Positions 1 through 11,428 of a DNA stretch of 64,000 nt are shown here, one piece after another (the stretch's first letter is position 1; every line of letters begins with the position of its first letter). Source of the DNA: Pohlia nutans (taxonomy: Eukaryota; Streptophyta; Bryopsida; Bryales; Mniaceae); contig CM040090.1 of assembly GCA_022496805.1 (NCBI GenBank), positions 19,400,001-19,464,000 on the forward strand, written 5' to 3'. The translations under genes were made by a program, and so were the position numbers. The notes beneath the pieces are model-generated. The model did no database searches. It was not told the origin of the DNA and saw only the letters and a list, made by a program, of their open reading frames with translations.

Positions 1-238
1 GAAATGTGGACCTTGGTGCCACGAAATCCCTAAAACTTGTCTTCTAGTGAGATACTTCACCCATGACACTTAGCCCTTACTCTGGTGTTGTTTGTGCATG
101 TGTTCATATGTTTTTTTTTGAAAAAGAAAATCCAGCGTTTCTCACAGATAGGAGCTGTAAAGAATGAAATGGGTGTAGCGTGTCATGAAATAGCTAACCT
201 GTAACTACTGGGCTAATTTGGTGCTCACTTGCTAACAG

Positions 239-3200
239 ACAAATGCACTGGGGAGCACCACTGCAACCAGGGCTGGCTTCATCTTGCAAACCATCACCGT
301 CTTAGTTCCTCTGATTTCCGCTGTATCTGGAAGCCGCGTCAGTGGAATCACCTGGGGTTCTGCCTTCCTTGCCTTGACAGGCGTCGTCCTCATGAGTGTC
401 TTTGGGAACGAAGGCACTGCAGCTGGTGGGAGCATCTCTAGCCTTTTCTGCAGGTGTCCTTCTTGGACTTTCAAACTTTCATGATGGCTAGGTGTCCACA
501 AAATGATGTGTGCAGACGCTGCTTGTACAATGGTAAGATTGTAATCTGTTATTCATATGTGAGTGACTGTGTTTGTATGATGCATTCATTAATTAATTAA
601 TTTGGCACCTGGTCCACTTTATTATAAAACAGAAAGTACAGGTCAACATGCATCCCTTCTATCTACCACCTTGCCTTGAAGCCTCAAGCAAGTGAAATAA
701 AGGAATGAACTTCTTCCATGCTTCCAGGTGGGAGGAAATTCCAAGGTGTAGAGGAAAAAGTTTACTTCACTTCTTGTATCCACATGATATGTGTTTAAAA
801 AGATGCATGTTTAGTTAACCCCTAAACGTCCCAACATCCAGAAACTGGATCATGAACAGATTCAAAGCCTTGCAACTTTGTTTCTTATACAATCTCGAAT
901 GACTTTCATCCAAGTCACCTTTGTATGACTATTAAATTTTCTACCAGTTACAATAAATCTTTTGTGATGGAGTTGTTTATAATACTGGAGAGGCCTCCAA
1001 CTTCAAGTATGTCAAATTTGTTGAGTAGATTTTATGCTTGCAATGGTCCTCTCATGTACACCTCATGTACATCTGAGCCGTGCTAATATCTATTTTTGAG
1101 GCTAGCATCTACTTGTGTTCAAAGGGTTGGTACGTTTAAGGGTTAAGTAGAGTTGAACGCATATGAAGATAATGTATGCACCATAAAGTAATAAGGGGCA
1201 GTGAGTGCCAATCCCATTTTTAATTTTTTTGGTGAGACTCTTGTTCCTTCCAACTAAAGAATGGGAAATGAAGAGTGTAATGTTGTGGATAGCTAGTAGA
1301 ACCAACCCCTCACGTGTATACTTTCATTATGTTGAGAAACAGTATCCGTCAAGAGGTTTGATGATTGATGATCTGGTGCAATTTACTGTTATGCAGTGAG
1401 GGATCAGCAGGATGTCAATCCGCCATTATGGGAGACCTCCAGGTTCTAGCTGCAGCATTTTTCTACGCTATCAACACCATCAGGTTGGGAGTTTATGCAA
1501 AGAAGGCGTCAGCACTGGAGCTCTCTACCCGGGTCATGGTAGTTTCCTCTGTGTGCACCTTTGGCTGGGCAGGCTACGATTATGCAACTGCTACACTGGA
1601 TGGTATGAGACTTCACTCTGCCCCTTCTGTGCAAACTAAAATGGTTCCAAGGGTGATGGCCTGATATGGGTAACCCCCTCCAAAAATAGTGTGATTTTCG
1701 AGAAATATCTTTCTGGTACGAGAAAAACATTGGAAATTACAAAAATTAGACGGTGTTATGGACACCTTGGTTGCAATCATATATACATGGTGTTAGGATG
1801 GAATTTCTAGCACACATAAAATTAGTTAGACATAAGTCACACTATTTGAGACGCGTAAAAGTTGTTCGATCTTCATTCTACACCTCTCAATAACGTTCCA
1901 CATGTAGTTTTAAGAGCAGTTTCGTTAGAGGAGGAATGTGCTTGAAATGGTTCCCAAACAAGATGGTCCCTTCGTTCCTTCCTCTCAATAGTGACTTGTA
2001 TTCCTCTCAGAAATGACTTTTATTCCTCTCTACCACTCTTCTTAACCCATAAGCGTCTAAAACGCCCAGTATGGCCATCTGCATCACTGAACTTTGTGAT
2101 GGTAGCATTTTCTCATTTCACCTTGGTTTTGTATGTGATATGTGGTTTTTGTCCCAATGACTCTTTGTTCGGTGGACACTGAGCCATTGACATTACGAAC
2201 GGACACTTTATTCACGCCGGCCTCGAAAGAGGCCGGAGTTTCTATCTATCTGATATGTGGAATTCTTACGGATGGCATGGCATGGATGGCATATAATGTG
2301 GTGCAGGAAGAGATGGTGGGTTGGCGTGGCAAGGCCTGACCAGCCCCCAAGTTATGGGCGCCACCGTGTTTGCTGCACTTGTTCCGGGAACTTTGGCACA
2401 CCTTGCACAAGCTATTGGACAAAAAACCATCCCTCCCTCTGAAGCACAGGTGCTTTCATGTTTTCTACTATTCTGATGGTTTTGTGTCACATTGTTCATT
2501 CTTTCTGTTTGGAGTGATTCCATTAATAGGATGGAGTTTTTAGGTGGGATGGAGCTCTTAACCCCTAAAGGACCAAGGATTCATGGTTTTAAAATGATCA
2601 TATTGGGAAAATTATAATTTGAATGGGACCAAATTTTATATCACTGGAATTAGTGAAGAATATTACATATGTTGAATTAAAAATAAAAATAAAAATAACA
2701 AAAAAGAATCTACATAAAACCTACTCAAAATCATTGAAAAAAACAGGAGCCACCTAGTGGGCTTATGGTCCTTTAGGGGTTAAAACATAACATTCAATAG
2801 CCTTCATGCCCATTGCCTTTCCTTCATGCACTCTGCTCGTTATGTTGAGCCTCCACTTGTCCACTGATGAAGTACTATTGGGTGTGGAATATTCTACACC
2901 ATCTATTGTAGAGCCAAGGCAAAGACAGTGCATGCTACTGAATGTTATGAAGGGTGTTGTCCCATTTGAGAGGATTCCAATGCACTAAAATACTCCCTTT
3001 GTCCGGAAATAGGTGTCATAGTTTTTGGTGTTTTTTTTTCCTGAAATAAGTGTCCCATGTATTATACTTCAAACGTGAGTCGTGTCCACTTCAAATGGGG
3101 CGGGGCAGACAATGAGTGTGACACACAAAAACTACATACTACTATTAAAGATCCTGGGGGGGGTGCACTCTACATTATGTTTGAGAATCACGTGTGTTCA

Positions 3201-3427
3201 TGACCCCTTTGAAAACCCCCTAGTATACGAGAGGTTATATATCTAAAACTTTTCGAATTCTCAACTTGATACTCGGTGTTTTTCTGCAGGTGTATTATTC
3301 ATTGCAACCTGTTTGGGCTGCGCTGTTTTCTGCCCTCTTACTCCACGAGTCCATGAGCCCATTAGCTTGGGGTGCAGGGTGCCTAATTGTGTTTGCTGCC
3401 TTGTTAGCTGGAACCCAGAATACCTGA
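239..3427 (+). CDS. EamA-family drug/metabolite transporter, 3' part (four exons)
   Basis: Exons read as 239-453 (donor could be 425), about 1398-1602, 2307-2449 and 3290-3427, each with GT/AG borders and matching phase, ending at TGA 3425-3427. The product is strongly hydrophobic. It contains an ITVLVPLISAVSG helix, a QVLAAAFFYAINTIRLG helix, an ATVFAALVPGTLAHLAQA helix, and a C-terminal block with YSLQPVWAALFSALLLHES, which is the signature of the second EamA repeat of plant drug/metabolite transporters. Such proteins are multi-helix membrane carriers, many of them in the plastid envelope; the substrate cannot be read from sequence. The first exon(s) and any targeting peptide lie left of the window. 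The join of exons 1 and 2 is the least certain. The introns are packed with MITEs, unlike those of the GTPase gene further on. Confidence 0.82.
819..1142. mobile_element. TTAA-flanked inverted-repeat element, copy A
   Basis: Left end CCCCTAAACGTCCCAAC; right end is its imperfect inverse (reads CCCTTAAACGTACCAAC on the other strand). It is flanked by TTAA at 815-818 and 1143-1146. It lies in the first visible intron of the transporter. Its interior resembles part of the element at 39968-40544. No coding potential. Confidence 0.85.
1654..1863 (+). repeat. GGGTACC-type MITE, truncated copy
   Basis: This stretch is closely similar over about 200 bases to 28734-28961, which has both ends. The left terminus (TGATGGCCTGATATGGGTAA) is kept but the right terminus is missing. 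It lies in a transporter intron about 50 bases after an exon. Confidence 0.75.
2046..2130 (+). mobile_element. TTAA-family element fragment (B)
   Basis: It starts CCCATAAGCGTCTAAAACGCC after TTAA at 2042-2045 and matches the left part of the complete element at 29247-29459. The right half is absent. Confidence 0.7.
2158..2262 (+). repeat. TTCACGCCGGCCTC repeat, copy 1
   Basis: It shares the order CTTTGTTCGGTGGACA, ACTTTATTCACGCCGGCC and GGAGTTTCTATCTAT with 10526-10630 and, on the opposite strand, with about 4060-4173. The centre CGGCCTCGAAAGAGGCCG is a small palindrome. The true ends were not found. Confidence 0.7.
2562..2779. mobile_element. TTAA-flanked element, copy C
   Basis: Ends CCCCTAAAGGACCA and TGGTCCTTTAGGGG form a 14-base perfect terminal inverted repeat. 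Flanking TTAA is at 2558-2561 and 2780-2783. 218 bp, no ORF. It lies in the last transporter intron. A decayed relative starts at 15845. Confidence 0.9.
2785..2949. repeat. CATAACATTCA-ended MITE, copy 1
   Basis: It begins CATAACATTCAATAGCC and ends with TGAATGTTATG. The same ends bound longer copies at 29962-30395 and 38663-39004, and the right end recurs at 13469. It abuts the right TTAA of element C. Confidence 0.6.
2992..3060 (+). repeat. Stowaway-like MITE end fragment
   Basis: The sequence TACTCCCTTTGTCCGGAAAT matches the Stowaway terminus consensus after a TA. No matching right end is nearby. Confidence 0.45.
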
Positions 3428-3607
3428 TTGGGAGGATTCTAAACAAGCCACAGGGTTTGTGCAGGAGAAGAGGTATGCGAGGAAGTATATTTTAAATGAC
3501 TGTTGTCTTCTAGATATTTTCATATGCGAGGTCTTTGTTACACCGTCGTCTATGAGACTCTTGTGAGTTTGTAACACTACTTCTCTAATGTTTGTTTGGT
3601 TTCTTAA

Positions 3608-3837
3608 TCCCTAAAGGACTAAGAAGCCCAAATTGGGACTCATGTTCTTTTTAATAGTGTTGAGTAGGAAATATGTGGACTTCCTTTTGTTTGAATTTAT
3701 TTGTTTTTTAGCAACACACACAATGTTCTTCATTGATTCCGGTGATATAAAATTTGGTCCTATCTTAATTATATTTTTCACAATATCATCGATTGAATTT
3801 GTCAATTTAAAACCATGAAACCTTGGTGCTTTAGGGG
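3608..3837. mobile_element. TTAA-family element, copy D
   Basis: Left end TCCCTAAAGGACTAAG after TTAA (3604-3607); right end CTTGGTGCTTTAGGGG followed by TTAC, so the right target copy has one mismatch. It lies just downstream of the transporter stop codon. Confidence 0.75.
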
Positions 3838-3883
3838 TTACAACCAAGGTTATCAAATATGTTTGGCATGTATGTGTCTCAAT

Positions 3884-4322
3884 AGGGGTTGTCACACATC
3901 CTCCACTCCATTCTCAATCTTCAGAGAATGAGGATGTGGCACGCTCTCTTTGAATGGTAGTGGTCCCATTCTCTGAAGATTGAAAATTTTCATTCTTCTC
4001 CTCCAAGGGTGAAGAATGGGCGTGAAGAATGGAGAATGGAGAATGGTCCATGCTCGGAGGATGAGTGATAGATAGATGATAGATAAGAACTCCATCCTCT
4101 TTCGAGGTTGGCGTGAATGAAGTGCCTGTTCGTAATGCAAATGACACGATGTCCACCGGACGAGGATGAGTGACCAACTAACAACCTCTATTCTCCATTC
4201 TCAATCTCCACAAACCACAAAAGGGGTGTCATACTTTCTTCATGGAGAAGGTGTCCTATTGGTTCCTCTTTTCTCTCATTCTTCAGAGAAGTTCCATTCT
4301 CGTAGGATGTGTGACAACCTCT
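3884..4322. mobile_element. MITE with 19-bp inverted ends and AAT duplication
   Basis: Left AGGGGTTGTCACACATCCT and right AGGATGTGTGACAACCTCT are inverse with one mismatch. AAT sits directly outside both ends, a possible 3-bp target duplication as in Harbinger/Tourist elements. The interior has further inverted CATTCTC runs and, at about 4060-4173, a reverse copy of the repeat also found at 2158 and 10526. Confidence 0.7.
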
Positions 4323-4944
4323 AATGCCGTTTTCATAGAAAATTAAGCAGCCTCTTGTACATAGTTGCAAGTAGATGTATTAATATAGAATACAACATAC
4401 ACTTACATGTATCTTGTATTCATAATTTAATTCAATTTATGGTGAGGAAATCTGATGAAGAATCCATAACCTTTACATTGTAGGTCCAAAAGCTATGAAA
4501 TGACTATGGCGCACCCCTGCTCATCGAGAGCTCTCCGATGATGCCAATAATGACATTATAAACTTCCAAACTTCATTTTTTCACAATTTAATTTAATTTA
4601 TGATGTCAAAAATCACTCAAAAATCCGTAACCCTCACATTGTACGTCTAAAAGCACTGAAATGATCTTGGTGCACAAAGCTCTCGTCGAGAGCTTTTGGC
4701 GGTACCAAAAACGTGACCGGCAGATGCACGGTCGAGGAGATCTCAACCCTCAACTCTATTTTTCCACTTTTTTCCTCCTCCCCCTCCTTTTTTCTTTTTC
4801 CCCTCCCCCTCTCCACCTTTTTAGCTTAAAGTAAGTCCCAGTGGGCCCCCCCTTCCCATCTTGGAAATCACACCAACAATAAAAAACATCCTCCTCCAAT
4901 TTATAAGTAGATATATGTATGTAAATGATCACCAAGATGGTTAT

Positions 4945-5513
4945 CCCCTAACCGCCCAACCATGCATATTTTGCTTGATGTACAGATTTCATCCGTAGTT
5001 TCTCATCCGTCATGCACTTTTTGTAGTGTGATTTTTTTACTGAATTTTTTATGGGAAGTTAGCTTCATGTATGTGTGATCCAATCGAAAAGGAAACAATT
5101 TCTGAAAAAACTATGCCTCATTTTGTGTTGCAGTGTTTCACCCAAAATTCTGAAGATTTTGGTCTAAAAGTGTTCTTGAAAAAATAAAATCATACAATCA
5201 AGCATCCAAAAAATCTCCAAAAATCACTACACCTAGAGTACTACATTATAACCCATCACAACAAATTTCATCCACATATTGTCAATATCTTATTCGTAAT
5301 TGAGTTACAAAATAATTTTTTATTTTATGTTTCAAAATTTATAAATTTTTTTTAGTGATAGCGATCATAAATCTTACCGTATAGATAGAATCTAAAATTC
5401 AAAATGTATAACTTTTATTCATACATCAAGTTCTAAATATTTATGTTAATTGCATTTTATAATGCATCTTTGCAAAACTGCCTAAACTGGACATAGGTGA
5501 GGACGCTTAGGGG
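4945..5513 (+). mobile_element. TTAA-family element, copy E (TTAT-flanked)
   Basis: Left end CCCCTAACCGCCCAACC, right end GGACGCTTAGGGG. Both flanks are TTAT (4941-4944, 5514-5517), so the duplication is 4 bp even where the site is not TTAA. The interior matches, in reverse, the outer element at 30452-31538 and serves as an empty-site reference for the insertion there. Confidence 0.85.
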
Positions 5514-5556
5514 TTATATATGGAATTCATGTTTACTTTTATATTTTTAAGATGAA

Positions 5557-5790
5557 GTTATTTGTAGTGATAGTTGGCTTTTATTTATTCTTAAGCATAA
5601 AAATATGAACTGAAAGTGAAGTGAATTGTAGTGATGGTTGGCTTTAATTTTTCAAAAATATTATTAAAGATGGATTAAAAATGGTGCTAACCATAGTGAT
5701 GGTTGGTTGAATAAAGATGGGAAAAAAATTGAGTTAACTATAGTGATGATTGGCTTTTGTTTCTAAAAATGAGCATGAAAATATGAACAA
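5557..5790 (+). repeat. Degenerate tandem repeat, about 65-70 bp unit
   Basis: The phrase TAGTGATRGTTGGCTT recurs about four times at irregular 60-80 base spacing, separated by AT-rich DNA. Confidence 0.55.
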
Positions 5791-6018
5791 CTCTAAATTA
5801 GAATAATTATATAAAAAAAAGATAAGTATAAGAGATTGAGGTGAAGAGCTCATTCAGGAGTTAGGAAATTGCATTGATTGCATCAAGTGTTCTTTGGAGG
5901 TACATAGGTTGTATCGAGGGTTGTATATTATATAGAAATAAGTGGTCATTTGAAGCATTTATTTTGAAAAAGTAGCGATTTGCTCAAAATTGCGAGTTTT
6001 TTCTCTAATTGCTTTTAA

Positions 6019-6498
6019 CTCGAAATGGTGTGAGCAACCATTTTGTGGTCACTACTATTTATTTAGAGGTTGATTGAGGCCAATTTTTTAAATTTTTTTA
6101 ATAATAAATAGGAAATCAAGTCTACTTTCCAATCCCATTTGAATCATACCAATCCAAGTGGAAGTTTGTGTGCATAGGGGAAATTTTCAAAAAAAGACAC
6201 CTCAATTTTGTCCAATGCTACAAAATTTACTACTTGGAGAAAGCAATGTTGTTCTTTCATTAATTCTTTTGCTTTTTTTGCTTCTAAGATGAAAAAAGAA
6301 AATTCTAACCAATAAATAATAAAATTTGAATTCTAAAAATATAAAAAGTAAATTTGGTGAATTTTTTAAGCTAATTGCTTCTAGATTTGAATTTTCTTTG
6401 TTGCTCGGATCAAACTCATCAAATTTATAGAAGTTAAATTTTATGATACATCTTAGTTAATTTGCTCTATAATCCTTGGACCTTTAGGCAGTTTAGGG
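6019..6498 (+). mobile_element. Old TTAA-family element (relative of 30710-31249)
   Basis: The interior shares AAGTCTACTTTCCAA, the CAACCATTTTGTGGTCACT block and the order of motifs with 30710-31249 and 40935-41472. The right end GTTTAGGGG is kept; the left end is eroded. Confidence 0.6.
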
Positions 6499-6555
6499 GT
6501 GTAACATTCTATGCACCTTAGAAAAAGACTTGGGCAGATGAAAAAGATTGGTGTG

Positions 6556-6590
6556 TTAACCCCTAAAGGACCATAAGGCCCCCAGGGGGC
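6556..6590 (+). mobile_element. Single TTAA-family terminus
   Basis: TTAA then CCCCTAAAGGACCATAAGG is a good left end. The only right-end candidate is ATCATTTAGGGG near 8466-8477, followed by TTCA; pairing is unproven. Confidence 0.4.
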
Positions 6591-7456
6591 TTCTGGAATT
6601 AGAAATTGAGGAAATTTGGGTTCTTGGGCTTTGAATTGTAAGATGAGCAACAAAAAGACCCTGACTCTTTTTGAGAGCCGAATCTGTAGGTACTTCTTGA
6701 TCGGAAATTCATCAAGTGAGCAATTATTGGTTTTTTTTTGAGTTGCACAGTGGATATTTTGGCGTCACTTCAGACCCTCATATCTTCCTCGTCACACCTC
6801 CAAATTTCTTGAAATTTTTCCACATGTTTAGAATGATGATTTCTACTCAGAGTAAAAATTTCAGAATTTTTGGAGCACTTTTGAACAATCCGATTTCAGC
6901 ATGTGAACAAAATACCCCAAACAAGTTCCGTCAATCTTCTCAACGGTGGCATTTTTTCAAAAATTATGCGATTTTGTTGATCTTATTTTCATAAAAAAGC
7001 TACATAAGTCTTCGTTAGTTTCAACGGTGCATTTGTTCATTTTCATTAAGCATTTGTTCATTTTCTAATTTATTTTGGCATCCTATGTTTTTGATTTTTT
7101 GATTTATCAACAAAAAAATAAATATAGTATTGGAATGTACATAGCATAATACCGCAATGTAGTGGAGCATGCTTCTGAAAATTGGACTCAAAGATTATCT
7201 TCATTTGGATCTTTTTTTCTAAGTAATGAGGGAGCGTCATTTGTATTCCATGAACGGTCCATGAATTTTGGAACTACCGTGTCAGTGCCACGTATAGTGA
7301 GTTTATTATTATAACCTTTTGTGGTTTCATTCCAAAAAGGTGTTGACGCCTATTGCTCTATTATGCTATGTATGTGTGAAAGAATTCAAATTCCAGTTAT
7401 GAAAAAGTAAAATGCTTTACATTTAACAATCAAACATTTTTTGATATGGTTTCTCT

Positions 7457-7587
7457 GTCAAAAGAGATATGCCCCTTAGTCGGGTGAAAGCATGGTAAAC
7501 TGAACCATTAAAATCATCCTTAGTGCTGCATTGTCAAAAGAAATATGCCCCTTAGTCGGGTGAAAGCATGGTAAACTGAACCATTAA
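7457..7587 (+). repeat. Tandem duplication of host DNA, one copy interrupted
   Basis: A roughly 75-bp unit beginning TGTCAAAAGAGATATGCCCC and ending with CCTTAGTGCTG occurs twice. Copy 1 is intact through ACCATTAAAATC. Copy 2 is identical up to ACCATTAA (7587), then interrupted by the 226-bp element, then resumes TTAAAATCCTCCTTAG at 7814. Confidence 0.9.
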
Positions 7588-7813
7588 CCCCTAAATGTCT
7601 GAACGTGCCTTGGCGACCAGTAAAATACATTGTATTTTGATTGTATTTGGAATGAATCCACACATCTATTGGGTTTGAGGTCAAAAGAGAAGTTGAAATT
7701 TAAATCAATGCGGTTCTAACGAGCTAATGAGATCCCAATTCTGAGTTTCTTGTTGGTAGAAAATCCCAATTATAGGACAACGTATATACTATCCCCATGG
7801 GACGTTTAGGGGG
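7588..7813. mobile_element. TTAA element L with adjacent empty site
   Basis: Left end CCCCTAAATGTCTG, right end GGGACGTTTAGGGGG. Flanking TTAA is at 7584-7587 and 7814-7817. The uninterrupted tandem copy next door has a single TTAA (7508-7511) at the equivalent point, which shows directly that insertion duplicated TTAA. Confidence 0.93.
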
Positions 7814-7817
7814 TTAA

Positions 7818-9700
7818 AATCCTCCTTAGTGCTGAAATTACAATTTTTTTGGTCAAAGGCCATGAATTACAAGTAAAAATTCATATATTTAAGTTCTAAT
7901 TTGGTAAAGCCCTCCATACTTCTATTAGGTACTTCAATCCAAAGTTTCAAATAAAAATATAAAAAATAGGTTACTAAAAGTAAAGTTTGAAAATAGATGT
8001 CTAAAATTAATTTGGCGAGAAAATTTAATGAATTGAATCATGTTCAATATGAATATAAATTATATATTCTATAAGTTCAATGTGCATTGGAGGGCTCCAA
8101 AGAAAAGAATTCTTGAAAAAAAAAAAAATTAATGCAATTTCAACATGTTTTATATCTACATTATTTTCAATTTGGTCAGAATTACTTTTCCAATTTTAAC
8201 CACTTTAACCTTACTATATCACACACAATTACTTATAGAACATGTTTTTTCAAAAAATTTGGTTAGAATTTGTTAAAAATTGGATCTTTTATTTTATCCA
8301 CAAAACAAATTTCACAAAAAATAAAAATTTAATGGATTTTTGGACCCTGCATTGTTGCTTCTTCATACGGATCACAAGTGGTTTAGTTTACCAAGCTTTC
8401 ATTTAGTCACTATTTTCATTCTTTTTCAAGAAAAAAAACGTAAAAAATGTAAGATAGGGGTTTGATCATTTAGGGGTTCATTTTTTATTTTTTTCCAAAT
8501 TCCAATATCATGTGTGATTAATGTCACTTACCTCTATTTTTTGGAATTAGTAACGTTAGTAACACGTGATATTTATTTTGAAGTAAAATGCCTAAATATT
8601 TTTACTTTAAAGTGCCTAGATATTTTTAAAATAAAATGCCTATTGTAGTTATTTTAAAAATAAAATTCCTATTTATTTTAAGAATAAAAAGCCTAAATAT
8701 TTCAACCTCTAAAGGACTGGGCAATGGTTTGATATAGGTACCCCAGAAAGCCCTCTGAACTTTGAAATCAACCCCTATGGCAACTTTGATGAGTTCCTCT
8801 TTAAAACAAAATAAAAAATTATGAATCAACCAGATGTGTAGTTTTGATTTCCTACACTCATGCATTACACAAAAAAACTCACATAAAAATAAAAGGTTTT
8901 AAAAGAGACTTTTTATACAAAAATCAAAAATTTTCTTAGCTGTTTAAAAAAAATTCAAAAGATTTGTTAAAAATATCCAATGACATCATTTTGGTACTAA
9001 TTTTTGATATGAAGCACATCTAGGTATGTGTTATTTGAAATGATTAATTTGATGAATTAAAAATATTATTTATTCTATATTTTAATGCCTGAAAAAACTA
9101 AATTTTGGCAATTTTTCTCTTAAAGCATAAATACATGAAGATGAATTTATTCCATTAAAAATTTGGACTTGAATTAAAGTATTTCATGCCATCTAGGTGT
9201 ATGTAAGAAGAGACTATAAAACCAGTATAAAACTAATTTCTCATAAACGTACCGATAAGAACAAGGGTTTAGTAACATTTAATGCATGAGTGACCAAATT
9301 TTTATGATTGAAGTAAGTTGAAACCCCCATAATTCCCACTTTTTCGCTTTATCAATTTCGAACCCTAAAACCCACGAGTACCAAAATTATATACCTCTAA
9401 GTTGCAATTTCAAAAAGGTCCATTTCTGTTAGACAGGTGACAAGTGCATTGTCATACCCTCAAGTGCAAAAATTCCTAATTCAAAGTTCTAATTCCTATG
9501 TAGTATCAACTATCTAGGGACACTATTTCTTTTTCACCTTTAAAAAAATTGTGGTAAAAGACATCAATTCTCCTCGGACACTAAATACGCCATTTAGTGT
9601 ACCACTTTTTGCAATGTCCAAAAGAAATGACTCATATAACCTTGACAATATTAAACCCCAATGGACCAAGGCTGATTTTCCAAGTGCGATCAACTCAGTG
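7818..9700. other. AT-rich intergenic stretch, no gene seen
   Basis: No ORF with recognisable similarity. Two TTAA-family-like ends (about 8466-8477 and 8709-8725) and a GGGTACC-MITE-like phrase near 8726 are the only structure noted. The stretch 9520-9600 is similar to about 52190-52280. Confidence 0.5.
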
Positions 9701-9709
9701 TGGAATGAG

Positions 9710-10044
9710 TAAAGGCCATATTTTTTATATTGAGACTTTTTGCAGAATTTTGAGACAAAATGCTAGTTATTCAAAATCCATTTAAAAAATAGTAATTGAA
9801 ACCAAAATTATTAATAATATTCAAATAGCGATTCTATAATAAAATTCTAAAAGTTGGTGTTGTTACCTATTTATAAAATAATACTTGTAAATAAATAACA
9901 ATAGCGATTCTATAATAAATTTCTAAAAGTTGGTGTTGTTACCTATTTATAAAATAATACTTGTAAAGAAATAAAACGGCTTATCTTTGAGTCTAAGATA
10001 AAAACGAGACTGCAAAAAGTCTCAATATAGCAAATATGGCCTTA
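9710..10044. mobile_element. MITE with about 35-bp inverted ends and internal duplication
   Basis: Left TAAAGGCCATATTT... TATTGAGACTTTTTGCAG and right CTGCAAAAAGTCTCAATA... AAATATGGCCTTA are inverse with few mismatches. The interior carries a 76-bp tandem duplication (9825-9900 and 9901-9976) starting ATAGCGATTCTATAATAAA. Confidence 0.8.
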
Positions 10045-10525
10045 GTATTGATTGTCAATGTTTGAAATTTCTTGTAGTGATTCTCTTTGTAACAAAGATG
10101 GAACAGTAATTTGCAATGTATTAACACATCAAAAGATACAATCATACAAAGCTAAAAACCTAATTGCGCACAACTCTGATTTTTTTTTAGTTATAGAATG
10201 AGCTATGCATCTGAATTTTTGTATGCAATGAGCTAACACCTCCATATACACAACTACCAAATTCATTTTACCAAATCTGATTGAGACTAATAAAACTTTA
10301 CATTTCGGCATTTTCGAAAAGTTTCAAACTCGGGCATCGAACCCCAAAAAAAGTACAACTAACTTTGTAGCTTACAATCCTACTTTTGAATCTGAACCCT
10401 AAACGATTGAAAATTTGTAAATGCTATGTTTGTTGAAATATCCTACGGTTGAATCGATAAAAAATATTTTAAATAAAAAACTATTTACTTGTAATTATAG
10501 AAACATAGATATGGTCTTTCAGGGT

Positions 10526-10630
10526 TCCAATGGCCCTTTGTCCGGTGGACAGTGAGTTATTGACATCTCAAACAAACACTTTATTCACGCCGGCCTTCAA
10601 AAGAGGACCGGAGTTTCTATCTATTGTATG
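10526..10630 (+). repeat. TTCACGCCGGCCTC repeat, copy 2
   Basis: Same motif order as 2158-2262, with CTTTGTCCGGTGGACAGTGA, TTCACGCCGGCCTTC and GGAGTTTCTATCTATTG. Confidence 0.7.
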
Positions 10631-11428
10631 TGGAAGGCAGGGTCGGCACTTTCATGTCGAATAATTAATAAAAGTTGAAACAGTGGAGGTCAGCACTTTT
10701 AAAAGTAATTATTAAGAAATCGGCTATTAATAGGTAACATAAAAAAAAATCCGATCGTTGAACGTTTTATTTTATTTTTTGTCTATGATTTTCGCTATGT
10801 TATGTTTTCATCTAGTTTTGAGTGTTATTTTTTCTTGACTTTTTGTTGACTTTATTTTTGTTGATTTCGACAAAATACATAATAAATTTATTTATTTTTT
10901 CGGCATTTTTTTGGGGAATTATTTTCTGCCGACCCTGCAGAATTATCTATCTAGGTCAATCCCTAGTAAGGAGTCAGTACGTCAACCTGCTTGAACAAGC
11001 GGAATCATGGCAAAATCAAGCAGCTGCCGACCGGCCCAGGTGGTCTCTACAAATCACAAGCCTGCTTGCAACTCCAAATACCCTAATTCAGTAAATTAAC
11101 TAATTAACGAGATTAATTAGATTAACCGACTTAATTATCCACAATCGAGTCGTCGTCTCGGAGGTCCGGAGAGTTTTCATATCAGAGGAGAGTTTTCTGA
11201 TAGTCGCATAAATCCATTGCGTCCGCGCGCGCTCTCTCTCATTCTCGTTGCAAGTGGACCAGTGCCGTCTAGCTTTTCCCTCCTTTCAGTTCATTCCGAT
11301 CATGCTCAGGCTGTGTACGTGATGACTCGTGTGATGTTTCTCCTCATTTTCTCCGCCTCGTGATCGACACTGTCGAATTCTCTGGCACCAACACGGCTTG
11401 ATTCATCGCTTCGATCGCTAGCAAGCCA

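Noticed and set aside
6716..6994. 92-residue open frame in AT-rich DNA.
   Set aside because: Phe/Ile/Leu-rich translation of a low-complexity stretch; no recognisable family and no splice partners.
10822..11094. 90-residue open frame with a hydrophobic start.
   Set aside because: The hydrophobicity comes from T-rich DNA (TTT/TTG runs). No domain, no exon partners, no supporting context.
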